Part shown: piece by piece, positions 1 to 8,070 of the stretch
Numbering within the stretch: position 1 is the stretch's first letter
How the letters are laid out: every line of letters starts with the position of its first letter
Source: Microthrixaceae bacterium
Lineage (GTDB): Bacteria > Actinomycetota > Acidimicrobiia > Acidimicrobiales > Acidimicrobilacustridaceae
Direction: 5' to 3'
Length of the DNA stretch: 64,000 bases
Assembly: GCA_947446975.1 (NCBI GenBank)
Contig: CANFHM010000002.1
Location: forward strand, 40,428-104,427
Translations under genes and position numbers: made by a program
Notes under the pieces: generated by a model
The model's input: only the letters and a program-made list of their open reading frames with translations
The model's database searches: none
What the model was told of the DNA's origin: nothing

Positions 1-1318
1 GCACCAGCACGCACAGCACGGCCACCAACGAGGCCGTGCCCCAGCCCTGCAGCAGCCGGCGGTTCCGGGCCCGGGCCTCGGGGGAACCCGGGATGGGGTC
101 GCGTGCGCCGCGTGGGCGACGCAGTGGTCGCTCGATCAGGACGAAGGAGGCCGTGGTGGCTGCTGCGGTGACGACGACCCGCAGGAGGAACAGCGCCGGC
201 CCGTCGAGCCCGGTGCGCTGCTGATCGAGGAACACCAGCACTGGCCAGTGCCAGAGATAGAGCCCGTAGGAGACCTCGCCGAGTCGTCGCATCGGGGTGC
301 TCTCGAGGATGCGGTTGGTGATCGGGGAGCGGTGGCGGGCGAGCACCCAGATGAGTGCAGCGACGCCGATGGCGATGACCGTGAAGCCACCCCGGTAGAG
401 CCAGTCGCTGTGGAAATCAGCAAGGGCGATGGCCGCCACCAGCGCCAGCAGCAGAGCGACACCGGCGGCACGGGCACCGCGGTTCGACCCGGCGGTGCTC
501 GACCGGGGCAGCAGGTACCAGATGCAGGCGAGCGCGACGCCGATCAGGATCGTCTGCACCCTCGTGTCGGTGCCGAGGTACTCCCGTGACGGATCGGTGC
601 CCGGGGTGTGGATCACGATCATGGTGATGGCCGAGGCGACCGCTCCCGTCACGGCGACGATGAGGAGACCGATCGAGAGGCGATGCAGTTCCGGACGGCC
701 GAGTCCGCGCCGGCGGATGACCCCGACCACGGCGACGACCCCGAGCACGAGGAACGGGAACAGCAGATAGAACTGCTCCTCCACGGCCAGCGACCAGAAA
801 TGCGCCACCGGCGACTTCGGCCCGAACGACGAGGCATAGGACTGACCGTGACCGATCGTCCACCAGTTGGCGACATAGGTGATGGCCGACAGCGCCTCGC
901 CCCGGAGGGTGCCACGGGTGTAGTCGGGCTCGAGCACGAAGGCGATGGCCACGCTGACCACGACGGTGGCGAGCGCCGCCGGCAGCAGGCGGCGGATCCG
1001 GCGGTTCCAGAACCCGCTCAGCGAGAGCGTCGAAGTGGACTGGTGCTCGACGAGGATGAGCGAGGTGAGCAGGAATCCGCTGAGCACGAAGAAGACATCG
1101 ACCCCGAGGAAGCCGCCGGGAACCTGATCCGGAGCGAAGTGGAACAGCACCACGGCGGCCACGGCGAGACCCCGGAGACCGTCGAGGACCGGCAGATGCT
1201 CGAAGGTGCGTCGCCGGGAGGTCCGGTCGCGTCGACGGCGCTGCGAGCGGACGGTGTCGTCGGATGCGTCATCGGAGGAGGACGCGGAAGTCGACGTCCA
1301 TCGATCGCTCGCATCCAC
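1..1318 (-). CDS. acyltransferase 3 family membrane protein (OafA/YrhL-like), 3' end off window
   Basis: Not in ORF track because no stop lies in the window. Reverse strand from GTG 1318 reads VDASDRWTS...RTFEHLPVLDGLRGLAVAAVVLFHFAPDQVPGGFLGVDVFFVLSGFLLTSLILVEHQ...GFWNRRIRRLLPAALATV, classic acyltransferase-3 N-terminus. Confidence 0.9.
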   Translation of the reverse strand, partial: MDASDRWTSTSASSSDDASDDTVRSQRRRRDRTSRRRTFEHLPVLDGLRGLAVAAVVLFHFAPDQVPGGFLGVDVFFVLSGFLLTSLILVEHQSTSTLSLSGFWNRRIRRLLPAALATVVVSVAIAFVLEPDYTRGTLRGEALSAITYVANWWTIGHGQSYASSFGPKSPVAHFWSLAVEEQFYLLFPFLVLGVVAVVGVIRRRGLGRPELHRLSIGLLIVAVTGAVASAITMIVIHTPGTDPSREYLGTDTRVQTILIGVALACIWYLLPRSSTAGSNRGARAAGVALLLALVAAIALADFHSDWLYRGGFTVIAIGVAALIWVLARHRSPITNRILESTPMRRLGEVSYGLYLWHWPVLVFLDQQRTGLDGPALFLLRVVVTAAATTASFVLIERPLRRPRGARDPIPGSPEARARNRRLLQGWGTASLVAVLCVLV

Positions 1319-1324
1319 GGGGTC

Positions 1325-1330
1325 AAGGTA
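1325..1330 (-). promoter_or_regulatory. -10-like hexamer TACCTT (TGATACCTT), 6 nt before GTG 1318
   Basis: position consistent with leaderless start. Confidence 0.5.
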
Positions 1331-1376
1331 TCAGCGGCCCAGAACCCGCTGACATCGGCCCCAGCCGGGTGACCAG

Positions 1377-1382
1377 TACATT
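1377..1382 (+). promoter_or_regulatory. -10-like hexamer TACATT, 7 nt before GTG 1390
   Basis: position consistent with leaderless start. Confidence 0.5.
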
Positions 1383-1389
1383 TCGACGG

Positions 1390-3384
1390 GTGACGAGCGT
1401 GGGGGTGGGGGAGCAGCAGTCGACCGGCCCGACCCGTCTGCGCGGTCTCGACGGCCTGCGGGGCCTGGCGCTCATCCCGGTGCTGGTGTTCCATCTCTGG
1501 CCGGACTTCCTGCCCGGCGGACTCGTCGGTCTTCCCATCTTCTTCGCCCTCTCGGGCTTCGTCATCACCCGTGGTCTGCTCGGCGAGATCGCCAAGCACC
1601 GCACCGTCGATCTCCGGGCGTTCTTCGCCCGCCGGTTCCGTCGACTGTGGCCCGCCTCGACCGCCGTGCTGGCCGGCGTCACGGTGGTCTGGCTGGGATT
1701 CGTCTGGATGACCAGATCCATCGCCATCGACATCCTGGCGTCGTTCTTCGAGGTGGCGAACTGGCGCTTCCTGCTGACCGGCACCACCTACGGGGCCCAT
1801 GAGGGTTCGCCGGTCGCGCACTTCTGGTCGCTCGGCATCGAGGAGCAGGTGTACCTGGTCGTCCCGTTGGTCGTGTGGTTCCTGCGGCGACGTCCGCAGC
1901 TGCTCGCCGTGGCCTTCGCCCTGTTCATCGCCGGATCCTTCATGGTCACTCTGGCCAACGCCGGTGATGCCACGGTCATCTACTACTCGACCTTCACGCG
2001 ATCGGCTGAGTTCTTCATCGGTGCGCTCGTCGCCGTCGTCGTGGGATCCCGTTCCACCACCCTGCGCCACGATCTCCTCGGTCGTCTCACCGGGGTGGTC
2101 GGCTTCCTCGCCCTCGGATCGCTCGCGTGGCTGGCGTTCCGCAGCTCACTCGGTACCGAGGCCTACTACCGCGGTGGCCTCACGGGTCTGGCGGTGCTCG
2201 CCGCGCTCGTGATCATCGCCGCGATCTGGTCGCCATCGATGTTCCGGACGCTGTCGATCCGGCCGCTGGTCTGGATCGGCTCGATCTCCTACGGGGTGTA
2301 TCTCATCCACTGGCCGCTGCACATCGCCCTGCTCCACACGGGCCTTCCCACGTGGCTCCAGCCATGGTTGGTGCTCGCAGTGTCGTTCACGGTGGCACCG
2401 ATCTCGCTGCGGCTGTTCGAGGAGCCGATCCGGGTGCGTCGGATCACGCTGCGACGATTCGCACCGTGGGCCACGGCGCTCACCGTGGCCGTGCTGGTCG
2501 GCTCGATCTACGGCACGACCGTGCCCGCTCCCGCCTCCGAGATCGATTTCGCAGCAGCCCAGCGTCGTTTCGAGGCCGGAGCTGCCAAGGTGGCGCCGGT
2601 GGTGCCCGCCGACCCCACTGCCCCGAAGGGCACCGCCGCCAACCCGGTGTCGGTCGCCGTGTTCGGTGATTCCACGGCCGTGATGCTGGCCTCGTCGATC
2701 GGTGCCGGTGATCCGCGCATCCGGGATGCCGGCGGCTGGTCGAGGGTGTGGTGTCCGCTGGGGCGTGGGGGACTCGTCCGCGGGGATTCCGGCAGCGGCG
2801 ACAACCCCACGATGCCGTCGATGCCGGCGTTCGACTTCTGTGACTGGACGACGAACTGGCCCGATGCGGTGCGTGCCGCCGGTGGGGTCGATGTGGCGGT
2901 GGTGCTCACCGGCAACTGGGACGCCGCCGGTCGGAAGGTGCCGGCCCTCGGCGACGGCTATCACACGGTGGGCGAGCCGCTCTATGACGACTGGCTCCGC
3001 GGCGAGATCAGCGGGGCGGCCGATGCGCTGCATGAGGCCGGTGCTGCACATGTGGCCTGGCTCACCCTGCCGCCGAAGATCGATCGAGGGCCCAATCCTC
3101 GCTTCGAGCGCTACACGCAGCTGCTCGAGGAGGTGGCGGCCACCCGGCCGTGGATGACGATCGTCGACTACGCAGGACACATGGCGACGGAACCCGACAA
3201 TCGTCGGATGCGACCGGACGGCAGTCACCTCGACGAGAACGGCTCGGCCGAGCTCTGGAGGACCTGGCTCACCGAGGAGATCCTCGGCATCGGCACCTCT
3301 GCGGTGCCGACGTCGGCCGCAGCCATCCCGAACACCGGTGCCGCGGCCGGGGGCACACCATCGGGGCAGGGGACCCTCTCCTAG
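1390..3384 (+). CDS. acyltransferase 3 with C-terminal SGNH hydrolase-like domain
   Basis: RLRGLDGLRGLALIPVLVFHLWPDFLPGGLVGLPIFFALSGFVITRGL; C-terminal VAVFGDSTAVML and DGSHLDENG SGNH motifs. GTG 1390 preferred over ORF-track 1264. Confidence 0.92.
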   Translation: MTSVGVGEQQSTGPTRLRGLDGLRGLALIPVLVFHLWPDFLPGGLVGLPIFFALSGFVITRGLLGEIAKHRTVDLRAFFARRFRRLWPASTAVLAGVTVVWLGFVWMTRSIAIDILASFFEVANWRFLLTGTTYGAHEGSPVAHFWSLGIEEQVYLVVPLVVWFLRRRPQLLAVAFALFIAGSFMVTLANAGDATVIYYSTFTRSAEFFIGALVAVVVGSRSTTLRHDLLGRLTGVVGFLALGSLAWLAFRSSLGTEAYYRGGLTGLAVLAALVIIAAIWSPSMFRTLSIRPLVWIGSISYGVYLIHWPLHIALLHTGLPTWLQPWLVLAVSFTVAPISLRLFEEPIRVRRITLRRFAPWATALTVAVLVGSIYGTTVPAPASEIDFAAAQRRFEAGAAKVAPVVPADPTAPKGTAANPVSVAVFGDSTAVMLASSIGAGDPRIRDAGGWSRVWCPLGRGGLVRGDSGSGDNPTMPSMPAFDFCDWTTNWPDAVRAAGGVDVAVVLTGNWDAAGRKVPALGDGYHTVGEPLYDDWLRGEISGAADALHEAGAAHVAWLTLPPKIDRGPNPRFERYTQLLEEVAATRPWMTIVDYAGHMATEPDNRRMRPDGSHLDENGSAELWRTWLTEEILGIGTSAVPTSAAAIPNTGAAAGGTPSGQGTLS

Positions 3385-3387
3385 ACT
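3382..3387 (+). promoter_or_regulatory. -10-like hexamer TAGACT, 7 nt before ATG 3395
   Basis: TAG is also the stop codon of the upstream gene. Confidence 0.45.
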
Positions 3388-3394
3388 CTCGGCG

Positions 3395-4273
3395 ATGGCC
3401 CCACCGGTGACGTTCACCCTCGATTTCGAAGACCTCCGCACGTCGCCGACCCAGGAATCCCGCGTCGAGTACGCCACGTCGCTCGTCCTCGACCGGCTGG
3501 CCGAGAAGGACATCAGGGGCACGATCTTCTGCGTCGCCGACGTGGCGGCCCGGGAACCCCGCCTCATGCGCCGCATCACCGAACTGGGACATGAGGTCGC
3601 CGTGCACGGCTACCAGCACACGCCCATCGATCTGCTCGGCGAGACCCGCTTCCATGAGCAGACGATCCGCGCCAAGGAGATCCTGGAGGAGCTCACCGGT
3701 CAGGAGATCTCCGGGTTCCGTGCGCCGCAGTTCTCGATCATCCCGGAGACCAGCTGGGCCCTCGACGTGCTCGCCGACATCGGCTTCACCTACTCCTCGA
3801 GCATCCTCCCCGTGGCCACGCTCATGTACGGCTGGCCGGGCACACCCATGACCCCGTTCCGCTGGCCCCAGGGCCTCGTGGAGATCCCGTGTCCGGTGGT
3901 GTCCCTGCTCGGGATGCATATCCCCTACCTCGGCGGTGCCTACATGCGGGTGCTTCCCTCCTATGTCCGCCGTCGCGGGGTGCGCGACGCCCCCGAGGGT
4001 TCCGTGCTCTGGACCTACTGCCATCCATGGGAGTTCGACCCCGACGAGGAGTTCTACGTCTATGAGCACGGGGGCTGGCTCGTGAGCCGGATCGGCTGGA
4101 TCAACCGCGCCGGGATGCTCAAACGGGTCGAGCATTCGCTGCGCGACGCTGTCGGTCCGCCGCTGCGAGAGGTCGTGGCCTCGTTGACCGACCTCCCGGT
4201 GTTCGAGCCGGCGGCTGATCCCGGGCAGCGGGCGCCGCTGCAGGGTCGCCTGCGCCGTCGGGCCGACGTATGA
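3395..4273 (+). CDS. polysaccharide deacetylase family protein (DUF3473/XrtA-associated-like)
   Basis: MAPPVTFTLDFEDLRTSP...RGTIFCVADVAAREPRLMRRITELGHEVAVHGYQHTPI...SGFRAPQFSI; NodB-like fold motifs. Confidence 0.85.
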   Translation: MAPPVTFTLDFEDLRTSPTQESRVEYATSLVLDRLAEKDIRGTIFCVADVAAREPRLMRRITELGHEVAVHGYQHTPIDLLGETRFHEQTIRAKEILEELTGQEISGFRAPQFSIIPETSWALDVLADIGFTYSSSILPVATLMYGWPGTPMTPFRWPQGLVEIPCPVVSLLGMHIPYLGGAYMRVLPSYVRRRGVRDAPEGSVLWTYCHPWEFDPDEEFYVYEHGGWLVSRIGWINRAGMLKRVEHSLRDAVGPPLREVVASLTDLPVFEPAADPGQRAPLQGRLRRRADV

Positions 4274-5637
4274 CCGCTCGCCGACCCTCGCGCTTCGCGC
4301 TCCTGCTCGCCCTCATCTGTCTGCTCGGATTCGGGATCCGGATCGGGTTCATCATCGCCGAGCAGGACTCCAAGCTCGGCGGCGACGCGATCTACTACCA
4401 CAAGGCAGCCAACCTCCTCGCCGATGGCAAGGGGTTCATCGATCCGTTCCGGTACCTCTACGGCAGTGAGGAGACCATCACCCTCGCCGACGGACAGACC
4501 AGGACAGTCACCGTCCCGGTCGGACATGTCGAGCCCACCGCCGGTCATCCGCCGGTCTATGTGCTGTATCTCGCCGCATTCTCGAAGCTCGGCATGCGCT
4601 CGGCCACATCGCACAAGGTGGCGTCGGCGTTGCTGGGCGTCTGCGCCATCGTGCTGGCTGGTCTGCTCGGACGGGAACTGCGCAGCGAACGGCTGGGGCT
4701 CATCGCCGCATTCATCACCGCGGTGTACGCGAACGTCTGGGTCAACGACATCGTCCTGATGTCGGAGACCGCAGCGATCGTGATGGCCTTCGCCGCCACA
4801 TTGTTCGGGTTGCGGTTCTGGCGATCTCCGACGATGCGCAACGGGGTGTGGTTCGCGCTCGCCGGTGCACTCGCCGCCCTGTCGAGGGCCGAGCTGCTGC
4901 TGTTCATGCCCATCATCGGTGCGGTGGCGCTGCTTCGGTCGGGCATCCCCTGGACCCGCCGATTCACCACGTACGGCGTGATGGGTCTGGTGTGCATCGC
5001 TGCACTCGCCCCGTGGGTCATCCGGAACAATCTCGTGATGAAGGAGCATCTCACCCTGTCCGATGGGGCCGGCACCGTGCTCGTACAGGCCAACTGCGAC
5101 CTCACGTACTACGGCGACGAGCACGGTGATCACATCGGTGGGTGGTACCTGTACTGCGGCAGCCGCACGCAGCCCTACGGTCCCAACGGCGAACTGCTCG
5201 ATGAATCCCAGCGCGACAAGGTGGTGCGCGAACAGGCGCTCCAGTACATCCGCAGTCATACGACCCGACTCATCACCGTCGTGGTGCCGGCCCGGATCGG
5301 CCGGATGTGGGGCGTGTATCAGCCGATCGACCAGATGCGCACCGAGATCGTCGAGCGTCGACCCGCCGTGCCGGCCTGGATCGGCTTCTGGCAGTACGTG
5401 GTCCTGATGCCCTTCGTGCTGGCCGGTGTGGTCATCCAGTGGCGCCGTCGTGAGCCGGTGCTGGTCCTCGCCCTGTGGGCCGGCCTCGTCACCTTCACCG
5501 CCGCCACCACCTTCGGCAACATCCGCTATCGCACGGCGGCGGAGATCTCCATCGTGATGTTCTCGGCGATCGCCTTCGATGCGATCTGGGATGCCATCTC
5601 CCGACGCCGACGATCCTCCGACGGGGTCGTGGTGTGA
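4270..5637 (+). CDS. GT-C/GT39-like integral membrane glycosyltransferase
   Basis: multi-TM protein, N-terminal GDAIYYHKAANLLADGKGFIDPFRY; 4-bp overlap with upstream gene. Confidence 0.8.
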   Translation: MTARRPSRFALLLALICLLGFGIRIGFIIAEQDSKLGGDAIYYHKAANLLADGKGFIDPFRYLYGSEETITLADGQTRTVTVPVGHVEPTAGHPPVYVLYLAAFSKLGMRSATSHKVASALLGVCAIVLAGLLGRELRSERLGLIAAFITAVYANVWVNDIVLMSETAAIVMAFAATLFGLRFWRSPTMRNGVWFALAGALAALSRAELLLFMPIIGAVALLRSGIPWTRRFTTYGVMGLVCIAALAPWVIRNNLVMKEHLTLSDGAGTVLVQANCDLTYYGDEHGDHIGGWYLYCGSRTQPYGPNGELLDESQRDKVVREQALQYIRSHTTRLITVVVPARIGRMWGVYQPIDQMRTEIVERRPAVPAWIGFWQYVVLMPFVLAGVVIQWRRREPVLVLALWAGLVTFTAATTFGNIRYRTAAEISIVMFSAIAFDAIWDAISRRRRSSDGVVV

Positions 5638-6566
5638 GCTTCGGCGACGCAGAGCTCGCCCGCACCGCGGCACTCCTCAACGAGGTGTTCGGCCACGAGC
5701 ATCCGCTCACCGTGGACTCGCTCCGCTGGTACTACGAGGCCAACCCGGTGGGGCCGGCCGCTGTCGGCAACGTCGAGGACGGCGATCGGCGGCTCGGCAA
5801 CTATGCGCTCGTGCCCCAGCGGTTCGAGTCCGGCGACGGACGCAGTGCGGTGCTCGGCGTGGGCGTCGATCTCGCCGTCTCGCCATCGGCCCGCGGTGGC
5901 GGTGTGTTCCGGCGCACGGTCGAGGACTCCTACGCCCGCGCCATCGAACTCGGGCACGACGGGATCCTCGGGGTGGCCAACGCCAACTCGGCTCCCCGGA
6001 TGGTCTCGACCCTCGGCTGGCGAGCACTGGATCCGCTGCCTGTCACCCTGTGCTTCCCCGGCGCATCGGGCGGCGGGTTCACAGCTGCGGAGACGGACAC
6101 CGCGTACCTCGAGGGTCCTGCGCTCGACGAGATCGCCCCGCAGGGGTTCATCCGACCAGCTGCACCGGGCTTCGCGCCGCTGTGGACCCCGGAACTCCTG
6201 CGCTGGCGGCTGGCTCGCCCCGAGTTCCGGTACTGGGTGCATGTCGCACCGGACCTGGTGGTCATCTCCACCCGGACCCGCGTGGCCGGAACGCCCTTCG
6301 GCGTCGTGCTCAAGACCCTCGCCCGTCGCCCCATCACCCGACCGGTGTCGGGCCGACGCGTCGCCGCCACGGTGGCCCGGACCCATCGGACCCCGTTCGT
6401 GATCCATTGGGGTCGCACCCCATGGGTCCGGTACCGGGGCCTCCCGCTGCCGCAGTCACGGATGCCGTCGCCGCTGTCGCTGGTGCTCCATCGCCATCAC
6501 GATGGGTTCGTCGAACAGCACTTCGAACTGAGCGCGTTCGAGTTCCTCGACTTCGACGCCTACTGA
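5634..6566 (+). CDS. GNAT family N-acetyltransferase
   Basis: GTG 5634 overlaps upstream stop (GTGA); LAVSPSARGGGVFRRTVEDSYARAIELGHDGILGVANANSAPRMVSTLGW is GNAT-like. Confidence 0.75.
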   Translation: MSFGDAELARTAALLNEVFGHEHPLTVDSLRWYYEANPVGPAAVGNVEDGDRRLGNYALVPQRFESGDGRSAVLGVGVDLAVSPSARGGGVFRRTVEDSYARAIELGHDGILGVANANSAPRMVSTLGWRALDPLPVTLCFPGASGGGFTAAETDTAYLEGPALDEIAPQGFIRPAAPGFAPLWTPELLRWRLARPEFRYWVHVAPDLVVISTRTRVAGTPFGVVLKTLARRPITRPVSGRRVAATVARTHRTPFVIHWGRTPWVRYRGLPLPQSRMPSPLSLVLHRHHDGFVEQHFELSAFEFLDFDAY

Positions 6567-6640
6567 CCGGTCCGGTCCTGCCGTCGATGCGGTGGCGCCC
6601 AGCAGGCCGGGCGCTCCGGACGGGGTGGTCCACGGCGTCC

Positions 6641-6646
6641 TAGTCT
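6641..6646 (+). promoter_or_regulatory. -10-like hexamer TAGTCT, 8 nt before GTG 6655
   Basis: position consistent with leaderless start. Confidence 0.45.
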
Positions 6647-6654
6647 GCGCATCT

Positions 6655-8070
6655 GTGTCAGCCATCGTCCGCCCCGAACCGAGACCCATGGATCGGCGGC
6701 GCTTCTGGCTGATCCTCGGGCTCATCGTCATGGTGGCCTTCGGTGCCCGCCTGACCAACCTCGCCCTCACCCAGTGGGATCGTCCGCCCACCGGTGATGC
6801 CCTGTTCTATTCGGAGACGGCGACGCTGATGGCCGAGGGACATGGCTACATCGACCCGTTCCGCTACCTCGAGGGCTACCCGGACCGCACCGAGCGGCGC
6901 GAGCTCGAGCATTTCGGCCAGCAGATCACCGTCGAGCTGCCGCCGGGCCTCGAGCAGCCCACGATGTCGCATCCGCCCGCATGGACGGTCGTGCTCGCCG
7001 GTGCACGGTTCCTCGGCGTGGACACCCCGAACCAGCAGCGACTGCTCGGCGTGCTTCTCGGGGCCCTCGGTGTGGGTCTCATCGGGTTGGCGGGTCGCGA
7101 ACTCTTCGGCTCCTCCGAGGGACTCATCGCCGCGGCGATCGGTGCGATCTACGGCTTCCTGATCCTCAACGACGCCTCGTTGATGAGTGAGAGCCTCGTG
7201 GTGGTGTTCGTGCCGATCGCCACGATCGTCGCCGTCCGCTGGTGGCGTCGTCCGACCCTCCCGCTCGCCGTGCTCCTCGGGGTGCTGGCCGGCGTCGGGG
7301 GTCTGCTGCGGGCGGAGCTCATCATCTACACCCCGCTGGTGCTGCTCGGGGCCCTCGTCGTGCGGCGGTTCCCATGTCGGCGCACGCTCGGCCATGGGGC
7401 GCTCGCAGCACTGGTGATGGCGGTCGTGCTGGCGCCGTGGATCGCCCGCAACCTCACCGCCTTCGCCGAGCCGATGATCCTGAGCCAGACCGGCACGACC
7501 CTCGCCCAGACGAACTGTGACGCCACCTACTACGGCGACAAGCTCGGGTACTGGGAGCTCTACTGCGGCGGCATCGAGCCCGCCACCTCGGTCGATGCGA
7601 TCCCCGATGAATCACAGCGTGATGTCCTCCGACGCCACCAGGCGTTCGACTACATCTCCTCCCATCGCACCCGGTTCCTCACGGTCGCCGTGCCGGTGCG
7701 GGTGCTGCGGATGTTCAACCTCTTCGGCCCCATCCAGACCGCGAAGTACGACGTCGTCGTCGAGGGTCGCGATCTGAATGCCTCGCTGGTGTCGCTGGGG
7801 GAGTACTACGTGGTCGCAGTGCTCGCAGTGGTCGGGCTCGTGCTCGCCGTCCGCCGCCGCCTCACGCTCTATGTGGTGCTGCTGTGGCCGGCGCTCGTGG
7901 TGATGGTCGCGGTGCTGGGCTTCGGCAACAACCGTTACCGGGTGACCTGTGAACCGGCGTTGTTCTGGTTGGCGGCGCTGGCGCTCGTGTGGCTCTTCGG
8001 CCGGATCCGAGACGCAAGGCGCAGCAGCGATTCGGCCACCACACAGAACACGGCGATCAGCGTCAGCTGA
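6655..8070 (+). CDS. GT-C/GT39-like integral membrane glycosyltransferase (paralogue of 4270-5637)
   Basis: GDALFYSETATLMAEGHGYIDPFRYLEGY...TNCDATYYGDKLGYWELYCGG, aligns along its length to the 4270-5637 product. Confidence 0.8.
   Translation: MSAIVRPEPRPMDRRRFWLILGLIVMVAFGARLTNLALTQWDRPPTGDALFYSETATLMAEGHGYIDPFRYLEGYPDRTERRELEHFGQQITVELPPGLEQPTMSHPPAWTVVLAGARFLGVDTPNQQRLLGVLLGALGVGLIGLAGRELFGSSEGLIAAAIGAIYGFLILNDASLMSESLVVVFVPIATIVAVRWWRRPTLPLAVLLGVLAGVGGLLRAELIIYTPLVLLGALVVRRFPCRRTLGHGALAALVMAVVLAPWIARNLTAFAEPMILSQTGTTLAQTNCDATYYGDKLGYWELYCGGIEPATSVDAIPDESQRDVLRRHQAFDYISSHRTRFLTVAVPVRVLRMFNLFGPIQTAKYDVVVEGRDLNASLVSLGEYYVVAVLAVVGLVLAVRRRLTLYVVLLWPALVVMVAVLGFGNNRYRVTCEPALFWLAALALVWLFGRIRDARRSSDSATTQNTAISVS

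Noticed and set aside
2146-3579. 477-aa minus-strand ORF spanning the acyltransferase end
   Set aside because: Antisense artefact; crosses the junction of two well-supported plus-strand genes
4060-5673. 537-aa minus-strand ORF opposite the GT-C gene
   Set aside because: Antisense artefact (HDG/EQ-rich), no recognisable motifs
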